Of a stretch of DNA of 64,000 nucleotides, positions 16,868 to 25,087 are shown piece after piece. This DNA is from Limivivens faecihominis (lineage in GTDB: Bacteria; Bacillota; Clostridia; Lachnospirales; Lachnospiraceae): contig NZ_JAJEPR010000009.1 of assembly GCF_020686945.1 (NCBI RefSeq), forward strand, positions 46,305 through 110,304, in the 5' to 3' direction. Numbering within the stretch: the stretch's first letter is position 1; every line of letters starts with the position of its first letter. The position numbers and the translations under genes are program-made. Under the pieces are notes generated by a model, which saw only the letters and a program-made list of their open reading frames with translations, was not told the origin of the DNA and searched no databases.

Positions 16868-18223
16868 TTAATAGTTAGCCTCGTATGCTTCCTGAGCTGC
16901 CTGAGCTACTTCTTCCGGAGTCTTCTCGCCGTTCATCATGGACTGAAGGTCAGTGTTCAGAACATCCCATACAGCGTTGGTGATGTAAGAATCGTAGATC
17001 TCGCACTTCTCAGTATCAACATAGGAGTAGTTGTAGAAGTCCTGAGTGATCTGATCGAATTTGGAAAGGTCAACATCGCCGACGTTGGTCAGTCCGCCCA
17101 GAGCATAGTTCTCAGCTACATAGCTTGCGAAAGCCGGTCCGGTAACTTCCTGTGCCAGATCGATGGCTGCTGCCAGTTTGTCCGGATCATCAGCAAGTTT
17201 TGCGTTGATGGCTACTGCATATCCAAGACCGATATTCTGAGAGGTCGGAGCCTCGGTTGCATCTGCCGGCTGCGGAAGAACTGCAAAGCCCATGTTGTTC
17301 CATTTATCAGTATCGTTCTCTTTCAGGGTTGCCCAGATATAAGACTCATCCCAGTTACCGCCGATGAATGCTGCTGCCTCACCGGAGATGTAATACTCAC
17401 GAGCATCCTCATTGGTGACTGCGTTGAAGTCCTCATTGAAGATCTGAGTATCCTGGAACAGATGCTGCATCTCGGTCAGCGCTGCTACAAATTTGTCATC
17501 TGTGAAAGCTGCGCCTTCTTTGTTGATCAGGCTTAAGAACCAGTCCGGTCCGGTGTATCTGTTACCCAGAGTGGAAAGGAAATCACTGTTTGCCTGCCAT
17601 TTTCCGCCGTTACCAAATGCTACGGTGGTGATACCCTGGTCATTGAAGTACTCGGAAGCTTTCTCTACATCTTCCCAAGTGGACGGGAACTCATCGTATC
17701 CTGCTTCTTTCCACATTGCTTTATCGTAGATCACTACGGTACAGGTACCACCAGTCAGTACCGGATAGCCATAAAGGGAATCGCCGTCTGTGAACGGTGT
17801 GAAGTAGTTCTGGATATACTCATCATAATAAGGAGATGCTTTGATGTAATCGGTCAGATCAAGAAGCAGTCCCTGTTTTGCCCAGTCCTTGGTGTTCATG
17901 CCCTGGAGAAGGAACACATCGGGAAGGTCACCAGCTGCTGCCAGAGTGGCGATCTGAGTTTTGTACTCAGCGTTTGCCAGAACGTTCTGGGTCAGGGTGA
18001 TGTCCGGATGAGCCTCATCCCATGCCTGAAGTACGGTACGGAATCCATCAGATCCGCCGTTTCCTTCGGACTCTTCGGAGGTGGAATAATGCATGATCTC
18101 AAGCTCTCCTTTGTAAGCCAGATCATTGGCTGCCACATCGGTCGCTGCGAAGGATGCAAAGCTGGAACCCAGCATTGCGGTACCTGCCAGTAAAGCAACG
18201 ATTCTCTTAGTTCTTGTTCTCAT
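16868..18223 (-). CDS. Extracellular sugar-binding protein, family 1
   Basis: Substrate-binding component of the CUT1 importer, 451 aa. It has a signal peptide (about 1-27, MRTRTKRIVALLAGTAMLGS...) and the family-1 solute-binding fold: LEIMHYSTSEESEG strand, GDLPDVFLLQGMNTKDWAKQ hinge region, LYGYPVLTGGTCTVVIYDK, AAAFIGGNWDESYIW. Oddity: no lipobox cysteine is present in or after the signal region, although Gram-positive binding proteins are nearly always lipoproteins. The ATG is preceded by AAAGGAGG. First gene of the operon; transcription starts at 18358-18386 over a LacI-type operator. The likely ligand is cellobiose or cellodextrin, inferred from the GH94 neighbour and shared operator. 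Confidence 0.9.
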   Translation of the reverse strand: MRTRTKRIVALLAGTAMLGSSFASFAATDVAANDLAYKGELEIMHYSTSEESEGNGGSDGFRTVLQAWDEAHPDITLTQNVLANAEYKTQIATLAAAGDLPDVFLLQGMNTKDWAKQGLLLDLTDYIKASPYYDEYIQNYFTPFTDGDSLYGYPVLTGGTCTVVIYDKAMWKEAGYDEFPSTWEDVEKASEYFNDQGITTVAFGNGGKWQANSDFLSTLGNRYTGPDWFLSLINKEGAAFTDDKFVAALTEMQHLFQDTQIFNEDFNAVTNEDAREYYISGEAAAFIGGNWDESYIWATLKENDTDKWNNMGFAVLPQPADATEAPTSQNIGLGYAVAINAKLADDPDKLAAAIDLAQEVTGPAFASYVAENYALGGLTNVGDVDLSKFDQITQDFYNYSYVDTEKCEIYDSYITNAVWDVLNTDLQSMMNGEKTPEEVAQAAQEAYEANY

Positions 18224-18336
18224 AGTAAATCCTCCTTTTTTGTTAACGCCTCAGCGCATTTTCTTCTCAATCGTGAATTGTGTTTCTTCTGTCCGTCCTG
18301 CTGTCTCTTTTTCTGTCCATCCACTCTGTCGAAGTT

Positions 18337-18350
18337 CTTAATCGTTTTCG
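18337..18350. promoter_or_regulatory. Putative LacI-family operator, ABC importer promoter
   Basis: CTTAATCGTTTTCG, identical to the copy upstream of the GH94 gene. On the minus strand it starts 7 bp past the -10 box, i.e. over the transcript start. Confidence 0.75.
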
Positions 18351-18357
18351 TGCTTTT

Positions 18358-18386
18358 ACTATAACTCATCTTTTCGAATTTTTCAA
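18358..18386 (-). promoter_or_regulatory. Promoter of the ABC importer operon
   Basis: TTGAAA (18381-18386), 17-bp spacer, TATAGT (18358-18363). A leader of about 130 bases follows before the ATG. Confidence 0.75.
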
Positions 18387-18654
18387 CATAAATATTAAAG
18401 TTTGCCTTTTTTCACAAGTTTTTTTGTTCATATTGTGCACAATGCACAGTCTGTAACTCATTTCTTTTCTTAATATTCACGTTTTACTTGATTTATTTTT
18501 GCTTAATTTTATTATTTTTAATTTCTTTTTTCTTTTGTTTTCCTTGTTTTTACCTTTAATTCTCCTTTTTTCTGCTTAATCGTTTACGCGGTGTTGCCGG
18601 ATTTCGTTGCGGTTTCTGTCGCTTTTTCCGTGATATTGTCTACTTTTGCATATA
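18387..18654. other. AT-rich control region upstream of the importer
   Basis: Gene-free, very AT-rich upstream of the importer promoter. It holds a perfect dyad TGTGCA-CAA-TGCACA (18434-18448) and a fourth copy of the LacI-type motif, CTTAATCGTTTACG (18575-18588), centred about 238 bp from the promoter operator. That spacing would allow looping, or the site may be a catabolite-type element. No ORF of note. Confidence 0.5.
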
Positions 18655-18690
18655 AAGAAAACAGGCAAGCGCTTTTTGGCACTTACCTGT
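18655..18690 (-). terminator. Terminator of the MBOAT-DHHW operon
   Basis: ACAGGCAAGCGC (18661-18672) pairs with GCACTTACCTGT (18679-18690), including two G-U pairs; TTTCTTT follows on the minus strand. Confidence 0.8.
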
Positions 18691-18705
18691 CTCTTATCGT
18701 ATTTT

Positions 18706-19899
18706 TCAGCTTAACAGTTTCGCAAGGCTTACATCTTCCGCAAAGCCCGAAGCGTTATAGAGGAATAAAAGATCTGTGTAATCGGAGGTTTCGAGATAAT
18801 TTTTCAGGCTCTCATTGAAATAACGGATATCAATGAAATCCACCTCCGAGAAATCCTCAAAAGTAAAGGGAAGGAAGCAGTGGGCGTAGGAATCCTTGAT
18901 GACCAGAAGCTTCCTGGCGCTATTGTTCTTTATGGAGGCCCGGATGACCGGCTGGTTTCCTCCGAAGAAAACACTGTATTTGTCTTTTCCCTCCAGATAG
19001 CTCCTGTCGTAAAGGTCGTCGCTGCTCTTCTGCCCGTTGTTGTAATCCAGCGTGTAAGCGGGCAGATCTTTTTTCATAAAACTCTGAATTGTGTCGGGGA
19101 CCACATCCACTCCCACTTTCGACTCAATGGTTCCTTTGAAATCCGTGGTCAGAGTTTCCACGGTATAGTCACTTAACGGTGCCGGAGAAAAGCCTTTTGC
19201 CTCCGCCCAGGCCTGATAAGCATACCAGGCGCCCAGCGTCGTCCAGTGATGATCGGTCCGGTAATAAATATATTCATCTTTGTGCTCCGCCAGGACGGAG
19301 GATGCATCAAACCACATGGAAGCCGGGACCGCCGCCTGGATTTTACTGAGATAAGCGCTCTCGCCGCTGTCGGGGGCATATTTTGGAAGCTTATCCTTCA
19401 GAATTTCCACGGCATTGGGCACAATCATGGCTGTGATCCGCCCGGTCTCAAAGCGGTTTTCCTGGCTTTTCAGGAAAGCTGCCAGATACCCGATATTTTT
19501 TTCTGCCGTATCCGTGGTGAAACTTCCCTCATGACTCTCAATGAGATAATCGTCTTTGGCAAAATAGATATTTTTGATCTCGTCTTTTCCCATAGCCAGC
19601 TCCGCCTCTGTCTTGACACGGATCCAGCCGTCTCTTCCCGGGAACTGATCGCTAAGGTAAGTCTCGTAATCCGACTCAAACTCGCCGTTCAGCACGGAAT
19701 CCACAGAAGCTTTCGGAAACTGCTGCAGCGCCCGGTTTTCCCGGTCGGAAAATTCCCGTTTCGGGACCAGGAAGGTCGCTGCCGTTCCGCCGAAGACCAG
19801 AGCGAGAAAGAGACCGGTGAGGACCTTATTCTGCCTGTCTTTCTTTTTTCTTTCCAGCGCCAGATATTCTTTTCTCCGGAGCCTTTTCTTTCTTTTCAT
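18706..19899 (-). CDS. DHHW-family membrane-anchored protein, AlgX/AlgJ-like
   Basis: 397 aa with a basic cytoplasmic start, one N-terminal membrane anchor (about 25-45, VLTGLFLALVFGGTAATFLV) and an extracellular domain of the SGNH-like AlgJ/AlgX group. The signature YRTDHHWTTLGAWYAY contains the DHHW motif that names the family, and a late LLVIKDSYAH segment supplies the Ser-containing block. Such proteins work with MBOAT proteins to O-acetylate surface polysaccharides. It is encoded 12 nt after the MBOAT gene, in the same operon. The polymer modified here is unknown. Ribosome site TAGGAGAA. Confidence 0.88.
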   Translation of the reverse strand: MKRKKRLRRKEYLALERKKKDRQNKVLTGLFLALVFGGTAATFLVPKREFSDRENRALQQFPKASVDSVLNGEFESDYETYLSDQFPGRDGWIRVKTEAELAMGKDEIKNIYFAKDDYLIESHEGSFTTDTAEKNIGYLAAFLKSQENRFETGRITAMIVPNAVEILKDKLPKYAPDSGESAYLSKIQAAVPASMWFDASSVLAEHKDEYIYYRTDHHWTTLGAWYAYQAWAEAKGFSPAPLSDYTVETLTTDFKGTIESKVGVDVVPDTIQSFMKKDLPAYTLDYNNGQKSSDDLYDRSYLEGKDKYSVFFGGNQPVIRASIKNNSARKLLVIKDSYAHCFLPFTFEDFSEVDFIDIRYFNESLKNYLETSDYTDLLFLYNASGFAEDVSLAKLLS

Positions 19900-19911
19900 A
19901 ATATTCTCCTA

Positions 19912-21333
19912 TCAGAAACGGAAATACAGGAAGGGATTGTAGGTGGCATCCACAAGGTAGGCCACGGACAGAAGCAGAATTCCGAGGTAAAAAATCATCC
20001 TCGCTCCTGTCATCACTTCTCCGTTTTCTCCAAAGCGTTTTTCCATTTTTTCTCCAAAAAACTTCGGCAGCCTGGTGGAGCCCAGAATCAGAATCACCAG
20101 CAGAATACCGTAATTTTTCAGAAGATAAAGGCTTTCCGTGTTGAAAAGTCCTGCCGAAAAGCCGCCGAACATGGCTTTCAGGTAAGACAGGCAATAGCTT
20201 AAGTCCTCACATTTGAAGATCACCCAGCTGATAACCACAAAAAACATTGTGTAGAGGTTCTGAATCCAACTGGGAAGCTTGTCGAGAAAGCGCTTCAGCA
20301 CAAATTTTTCCAGGATCAGAAGGACGCCGTAGTAAACGCCCCAGAGCACATAGTTCCAGTGAGCGCCGTGCCAGATACCCGTAAGCATCCAGACCACGAA
20401 AATGTTCCGGACCTGTTTCAGGAGCCCCTTCCGGTTGCCGCCCAGAGGAATGTAAACATATTCGCGGAACCAGGAACTCAAGGAAATATGCCACCTTCTC
20501 CAGAACTCCGTGATGCTTCTGGAAATATAGGGATAATTGAAGTTCTCCAGGAAATGGAAGCCAAACATTTTTCCAAGACCGATAGCCATATCGGAATAGC
20601 CGGAGAAATCAAAGTATATCTGGAAGGTGTAGGCCAGCGCACCGAGCCAGGCCGTCGCCACGGGAAGCTCTGCCACGGGAAGGGCCGCTGCCGCATCCCA
20701 GAGAAGGCCGATATTGTTTGCCAGCAGGACTTTTTTGCCCACGCCCACAACAAAGCGGTGGATACCTTCCGTGAAATCATCGAGATTTTCCCGGCGTTCC
20801 TTCATCTGCCGGGCGATCGTCTTATACTGCACGATAGGGCCCGCGATGAGCTGCGGGAACATGGAGACATAGGTTCCGTAGCTGATCCAGTTCTTCTGCA
20901 CCTCCGTATTTCCACGGTACACGTCGATCGTGTAGGACATGGTCTGGAAGGTGAAAAAGGAAATGCCGATCGGCAGAGGAATGTTCAAAAGAGGCAGATT
21001 CAGGCCGCTGACCGCGTTGATGCTGCCGATGATGAAATCCGCGTATTTAAAAAATCCAAGGATTCCAAGGTTCATGAAGACAGAAAATAAAAGGCTGCCC
21101 TTCGCTTTCTCAGGCTTCCCTTCTCTCTTGGCCTTGTCAATAAGCCGGCCGACGGTGTAGTCCATGGTGATGGAAAACAGCATCAAAAATACATATTTTG
21201 GTTCTCCCCAGGCATAAAAAAATAAACTGAAGAGGAAAAGCACCACATTTCGTCCCCTCCGCGGTGTCAGATAATACAAAAGGAACACCAGGGGCAGGAA
21301 ACGGAACAGGAATAAAAGGCTGCTGAATACCAT
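19912..21333 (-). CDS. MBOAT-family O-acyltransferase
   Basis: Polytopic membrane acyltransferase of 473 aa, similar to AlgI, PatA and DltB, with about ten or more membrane segments. The catalytic His lies in LTGIWHGAHWNYVLWG; upstream are the conserved SGYSDMAIGLGKMFGFHF and the ITEFWRRWHISLSSWFR amphipathic segment. The family passes acyl groups, usually acetyl, across the membrane to an extracytoplasmic acceptor. No alginate or D-alanine (dlt) genes are present, so exopolysaccharide or cell-wall glycan is the likely acceptor (inference). First gene of a two-gene operon with the DHHW protein and divergent from a GDSL-like gene. Confidence 0.93.
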   Translation of the reverse strand: MVFSSLLFLFRFLPLVFLLYYLTPRRGRNVVLFLFSLFFYAWGEPKYVFLMLFSITMDYTVGRLIDKAKREGKPEKAKGSLLFSVFMNLGILGFFKYADFIIGSINAVSGLNLPLLNIPLPIGISFFTFQTMSYTIDVYRGNTEVQKNWISYGTYVSMFPQLIAGPIVQYKTIARQMKERRENLDDFTEGIHRFVVGVGKKVLLANNIGLLWDAAAALPVAELPVATAWLGALAYTFQIYFDFSGYSDMAIGLGKMFGFHFLENFNYPYISRSITEFWRRWHISLSSWFREYVYIPLGGNRKGLLKQVRNIFVVWMLTGIWHGAHWNYVLWGVYYGVLLILEKFVLKRFLDKLPSWIQNLYTMFFVVISWVIFKCEDLSYCLSYLKAMFGGFSAGLFNTESLYLLKNYGILLVILILGSTRLPKFFGEKMEKRFGENGEVMTGARMIFYLGILLLSVAYLVDATYNPFLYFRF

Positions 21334-21384
21334 GCGATTTCTCCTTAAGTTTCTTTAAGAATTTGTTACGTTTTCAAAAAACTA

Positions 21385-21412
21385 TTTACAATTACGGGGT
21401 TTATTATATAAT
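21385..21412 (+). promoter_or_regulatory. Promoter of the GDSL-DUF4358 operon
   Basis: TTTACA (21385-21390), 16-bp spacer, TATAAT (21407-21412), about 63 bases before the start codon. Confidence 0.6.
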
Positions 21413-21475
21413 AGGAAAAGGGAAAAAACAACATTTTTATCCCATTATTGTTTTTATAAGGGAGCAAACAATTTT

Positions 21476-22549
21476 ATGGCTGAACAAAAGAAGAAAAAAC
21501 GACGGAATCCTACCGGTCGTTTTTTGCATGTATTGATCCTGATCGTTGCGATCCTGGTGATCTTTGAAGGCCGTATGGTCATCAATATTTTCACCCGCCA
21601 CGGGATCAAGGCTCAGATCACCCAGCAGCTGGATGAACTTTTCGCGGACATGAAAACCGAGACCCCGGAAACTGAGCAGAAAGCAGAAACGAAAAAGACT
21701 ACCGTCAAAAACGCCGCCAGCGATACCGTAGCCGGTCTGACGCTGGACTCTCCCACGACTTCCGGAAAGACAGCGGAGAGCGAAGCCTCCTCTGAGGGAA
21801 CGGCAGGCACTTCCGGTTATGCGGAAACCGGTATCGACCATACGAACAAACAGGTGGTTCAGGAACAGCCCACTGCCATCGACGATACTTATTTTGCAGA
21901 CGCCACTTTCATAGGCGATTCCCGTCTGGAAGGCTTCCGCAACCAGTCAGGCATCACCACCGGAGATTTTCTCACCAGCGTGGGAATGAACGTCAGCGAA
22001 ATTTTTACCAAGCAGAGCATCGCTTCGCCAGACGGAAATATCACGGTCTTTCAGGCCATGTATCCGGAGAACTGTAAAAAGATCTACTTCATGCTGGGCA
22101 CCAATGAGCTCGGAAATGTCTGGGAGGATTTCACCAAGAGTTACCGCGTGATGATGAGCGAGACCCGTCGTCTCTTCCCGGATGCGATCATTTATGCCAT
22201 CGGTGTTCCCTATGTGGAAGAAGCCAAAGTCACCACCGGAGATTACATCAACAACGCCAACGTGGACAAGATGAACAACATCATCCTTAACATCTGCGAC
22301 GAGGGCGGCTACTATTTCCTTGATGTAAACGAGGTGCTCTCCGATGGAAATCACTCTCTCATCAGCGGAGCATCCAGCGACGGTGTCCATATGTACGAAG
22401 AATACTGCAAAAAAATGCTGGATTATCTGAAAACCCATTATGTTTCGGAAACGTCTTCTTCGGAGGCCTTCTCTGAGAGCAGTTCCGAGACCTCTTCGGA
22501 AACAGAATCAGAGACTTCTTCCGAGACAGAAACTGCAGCAAGCAATTAA
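21476..22549 (+). CDS. Membrane-anchored SGNH/GDSL-type hydrolase
   Basis: 357 aa. A Lys/Arg-rich start and one membrane anchor (about 15-38) are followed by a Thr/Ser/Glu-rich spacer to about 135, then an SGNH domain: block I ATFIGDSRLEGF with the Ser nucleophile, block III FMLGTNELG with the Asn, and block V SSDGVHMYEEY with the Asp/His pair. The last 30 residues are almost only Ser, Glu and Thr, a low-complexity tail. The family removes or transfers acetyl groups on carbohydrates; with the divergent MBOAT/DHHW pair it forms a complete surface O-acylation set. The frame is followed by a DUF4358 lipoprotein after 16 nt. Confidence 0.88.
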   Translation: MAEQKKKKRRNPTGRFLHVLILIVAILVIFEGRMVINIFTRHGIKAQITQQLDELFADMKTETPETEQKAETKKTTVKNAASDTVAGLTLDSPTTSGKTAESEASSEGTAGTSGYAETGIDHTNKQVVQEQPTAIDDTYFADATFIGDSRLEGFRNQSGITTGDFLTSVGMNVSEIFTKQSIASPDGNITVFQAMYPENCKKIYFMLGTNELGNVWEDFTKSYRVMMSETRRLFPDAIIYAIGVPYVEEAKVTTGDYINNANVDKMNNIILNICDEGGYYFLDVNEVLSDGNHSLISGASSDGVHMYEEYCKKMLDYLKTHYVSETSSSEAFSESSSETSSETESETSSETETAASN

Positions 22550-22565
22550 CAAAGGAGATTTACCC

Positions 22566-23039
22566 ATGAAAAAACTGAAACTGATCCTCGTTACCCTTCT
22601 ATCCCTGCTTCTTCTTGCCGCCTGTGGCAGCAAAAAGAGTTCCGGTGAAGTAACCACCGATCCTTCCACTCTCGCCAAACAGCTGGCAGAGGAAACCGTC
22701 ACCAGCGATACGCTCTCAGAGGTCAGCACCGATATCATGGCTTCCACCTATTTCGTGGATACCACCAAAATCGAGGCTTCCAGCGCTTACATGAGCACCG
22801 GCGCTTCTGCCTGCGAGGCCGCTGTCATCAAATGCAGTGATGCTGATTATGCATCTGAGGTGAGCGATCTTCTCAAACAGCGCGTGAGCAACCAGAAAGA
22901 TCTCTACTCTTCCTACAATGCAGGCGAGACCACAAAGCTGGAAAACGCCATCATCAAGACGTCCGGAAACTACGTTGTACTCTGCGTCTGTGACGATACT
23001 TCCAAAGCGGAAGAGATTCTGAAAAATGCAGGTTTTTAA
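22566..23039 (+). CDS. DUF4358-type lipoprotein
   Basis: 157-aa lipoprotein with signal peptide and lipobox LLAAC (Cys near 20), then a small alpha/beta domain matching what I know as DUF4358: an alternating run around STYFVDTTKIEASSAYMSTG, then DLLKQRVSNQKDLYSSYN and a closing NYVVLCVCDDTSKAEEIL. Function is not known. The ATG at 22566 has AAAGGAG and gives the signal peptide; a longer in-frame opening inside the GDSL gene is an artefact. DUF4358 proteins often accompany MBOAT/GDSL genes in Lachnospiraceae, suggesting a helper role in surface acylation (inference). Confidence 0.85.
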   Translation: MKKLKLILVTLLSLLLLAACGSKKSSGEVTTDPSTLAKQLAEETVTSDTLSEVSTDIMASTYFVDTTKIEASSAYMSTGASACEAAVIKCSDADYASEVSDLLKQRVSNQKDLYSSYNAGETTKLENAIIKTSGNYVVLCVCDDTSKAEEILKNAGF

Positions 23040-23047
23040 TTTCCAAT

Positions 23048-23076
23048 AAAAAAGAGCGCCGAGGCGCTCTTTTTTA
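23048..23076. terminator. Bidirectional terminator
   Basis: AAAAAAGAGCGC / GCGCTCTTTTTT with a CGAG loop, between convergent genes; works in both directions. Confidence 0.95.
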
Positions 23077-23082
23077 TTGCTC

Positions 23083-24015
23083 TTATTTATTCAGATATTC
23101 CTCAATCTCTTCTCTCGTGGGAAGGGCCGGGATGCCGCCCATGCGCTGTACGCAGACAGCTCCGGAAGCATTTCCGTACCGGAGAGCCTCTTTTACGATG
23201 TCCTCGGTAAGATCAGTCTTCGTGGTGACGCCGCTCATGAGGATCCTGGAAAGGAAACCGCCCCAGAAAGCGTCTCCTGCTCCGGTAGCGTCCACTGCAT
23301 GTACCTTGTGACCCGGCTGATGTCCGGTGTGACCGTCGAAGAAGTATTTTGCACCGTCAGCTCCCAGAGTCTCGATGACAACAGAGATGCCGTGCTCTTT
23401 CATAAACGCGGGGATGTTCTCCTCTCCGCCTACGAAATAGAGTTCCTCCTCGGAGATCTTCAGAAAGTCCACATAGTCGTAAACCTGGTCTGCCACTTCC
23501 TTGCAGGCTGCCTCGTTCTCCCAGAGGGTATCTCGGTAGTTCACATCGAAGCTCACCAGTTTGCCATTATCGTGGGCAAGCTTCATGGCATAAAGGTTTG
23601 CGCCTCTGGCCGGCTCTTTGGTCATATTTACAGATCCTGCATGAACCATCTTGGCCTGGCGGATCTCATTTTCATCGATATCATTCTTCGTAAGAAGCAT
23701 ATCTGCTCCGGGTTTTCTGGCGAATGTGAAGGATCTCTCTCCGTTCTCATATAAGGTAACGAAAGCCAGCGTGGTAATTGCTTCCTTCGTCAGCTCCGGG
23801 CAAAGAACCTTCACGCCTTCTTTCTCCAGAGTCTCTTTCAGAAAACGTCCGAAATCATCATCACCCAGTTTGCCGACAAATCCGGTAGAAAGACCGTTTC
23901 TGGCAATAGCGATCACTGCATTGGCCGGGGCACCTCCGGGATTACGCACATAAGAATTGGCTTCCTTTCCCGGTGTAAAGTCGATCAACATTTCTCCTAC
24001 GCTGATTACATCCAT
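23083..24015 (-). CDS. PfkB-family sugar kinase, probable fructokinase
   Basis: 310-aa ribokinase-family enzyme. It starts MDVISVGEMLIDFTPG, carries the first PfkB signature GGAPANAVIAIARNG and the second HAVDATGAGDAFWGGFLSR with the catalytic Asp and the GAGD anion hole. The GEMLIDF start and length favour fructokinase, but ribo- or other sugar kinase activity cannot be excluded. The ATG at 24015 is preceded by AAGGAGG; the frame extends further upstream without support. No transporter or hydrolase is adjacent. It shares a back-to-back promoter region with the tRNA thiolase. Confidence 0.9.
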   Translation of the reverse strand: MDVISVGEMLIDFTPGKEANSYVRNPGGAPANAVIAIARNGLSTGFVGKLGDDDFGRFLKETLEKEGVKVLCPELTKEAITTLAFVTLYENGERSFTFARKPGADMLLTKNDIDENEIRQAKMVHAGSVNMTKEPARGANLYAMKLAHDNGKLVSFDVNYRDTLWENEAACKEVADQVYDYVDFLKISEEELYFVGGEENIPAFMKEHGISVVIETLGADGAKYFFDGHTGHQPGHKVHAVDATGAGDAFWGGFLSRILMSGVTTKTDLTEDIVKEALRYGNASGAVCVQRMGGIPALPTREEIEEYLNK

Positions 24016-24045
24016 GGTAGTTCCTCCTTGTGTTTTATCCTGTAT

Positions 24046-24075
24046 AGTATACACCAGAACCTGTCGAAAAATCAA
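24046..24075 (-). promoter_or_regulatory. Promoter of the sugar kinase gene
   Basis: TTGATT (24070-24075), 18-bp spacer, TATACT (24046-24051). Its -35 directly abuts the -35 of the divergent promoter. Confidence 0.55.
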
Positions 24076-24104
24076 TTGACTTTTTCCCTATTTTATCCAA
24101 TAAT
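24076..24104 (+). promoter_or_regulatory. Promoter of the TtcA-like gene
   Basis: TTGACT (24076-24081), 17-bp spacer, AATAAT (24099-24104), divergent from the sugar-kinase promoter. Confidence 0.55.
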
Positions 24105-24133
24105 GGATGTTATGTGCGAAAGGAGTCTACATC

Positions 24134-24874
24134 ATGAAATTACAGCGTCTTTTGAATCTGACCAGGAAGGCGGTGGAGGAATATCAGATGATCCAGGACG
24201 GAGACCGGATCGCCGTGGGCGTCTCCGGCGGAAAGGACAGTCTGACGCTTCTCTATGCGCTGGCCGGTTTAAGAAAATTTTATCCGCATCCTTTTGAGAT
24301 TTATGCCATCTCCGTGGATCTGGGCTATCCGGGGTTTGACCTTTCTCCGGTAAAGGAGCTCTGTGAACGCCTTGCAGTTCCCTATACCATCGTTCCCACA
24401 AAGATTGGCGAAATCATCACCGCGGCCGGTCAGGAGAGCCATCCCTGCTCTCTCTGTGCGAAAATCAGGCGCGGCGCTCTCAACCAGGCGGCAAAGGAAC
24501 TCGGCTGCAATAAAGTGGCTTACGCCCACCATTCCGACGATATCGTGGAGACTATGATGCTCTCCCTCATGTACGAGGGACGTTTCTACTCTTTTCCGCC
24601 GGTGACTTATCTCGATGGGATCGATCTCACCGTAATCCGGCCGCTGATGTTCGTCTGGGAGGCGGAGATCATCGGTTTCAAAAATAAATATGAGCTTCCC
24701 GTGGTGAAAAATCTCTGTCCGGCAGACGGGCATACGAAGCGGCAGGAAGTGAAGGAGCTCATCCGGGAGCTGAACCGGAAGAATCCCGGGGTGAAGGAAA
24801 GGATGCTGACGGCCGTTTTGAATGGAAATATTTTTGACTGGCCGGAGAGATTTATCGGACGTTCAGAACAATAG
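24134..24874 (+). CDS. TtcA-type tRNA 2-thiocytidine synthase-like protein
   Basis: 246-aa PP-loop ATPase of the TtcA/TilS group. The ATP pyrophosphatase loop is GVSGGKDSLTLLYAL near 30. Two cysteines in CSLCAKIRRGALNQAA form the internal CxxC pair that, with a further Cys (LCPADGHTKR), binds an Fe-S cluster in TtcA proteins. The AYAHHSDDIVETMMLSLMYE stretch is characteristic. Probable role: thiolation of a tRNA cytidine; the exact position is not proven. An upstream in-frame ATG at 24107 lacks a ribosome site, while ATG 24134 has AAAGGAG. Single gene, followed by a hairpin-rich repeat. Confidence 0.88.
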   Translation: MKLQRLLNLTRKAVEEYQMIQDGDRIAVGVSGGKDSLTLLYALAGLRKFYPHPFEIYAISVDLGYPGFDLSPVKELCERLAVPYTIVPTKIGEIITAAGQESHPCSLCAKIRRGALNQAAKELGCNKVAYAHHSDDIVETMMLSLMYEGRFYSFPPVTYLDGIDLTVIRPLMFVWEAEIIGFKNKYELPVVKNLCPADGHTKRQEVKELIRELNRKNPGVKERMLTAVLNGNIFDWPERFIGRSEQ

Positions 24875-24879
24875 ACCTC

Positions 24880-24985
24880 AGGTCTACGCTTCGCTTCGGT
24901 CGGTGCAAAACGAGTCCCACCGGGACTCAGCACCCCGTGCATTTCATGCACTCTCGCTGCTTCGCAGCTTCTGTCTGAACTGGTT
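24880..24985. repeat. Array of small hairpins
   Basis: Downstream of the TtcA-like gene are consecutive small stem-loops: GAGTCCC/GGGACTC (near 24910), GTGCAT/ATGCAC (near 24938) and GCTGC-TTC-GCAGC (24957-24969). The style matches the elements at 6070 and 35173. It may act as a terminator region but lacks a T-tract. Confidence 0.45.
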
Positions 24986-25087
24986 TTATACTTTGTTCAT
25001 AAATATTTGATATTATCATCATGTCATTTTAATAAGAATTGTGATAGAATAGGAGAGTCGAAAAAATATCATACAGGAAGTGATTTC

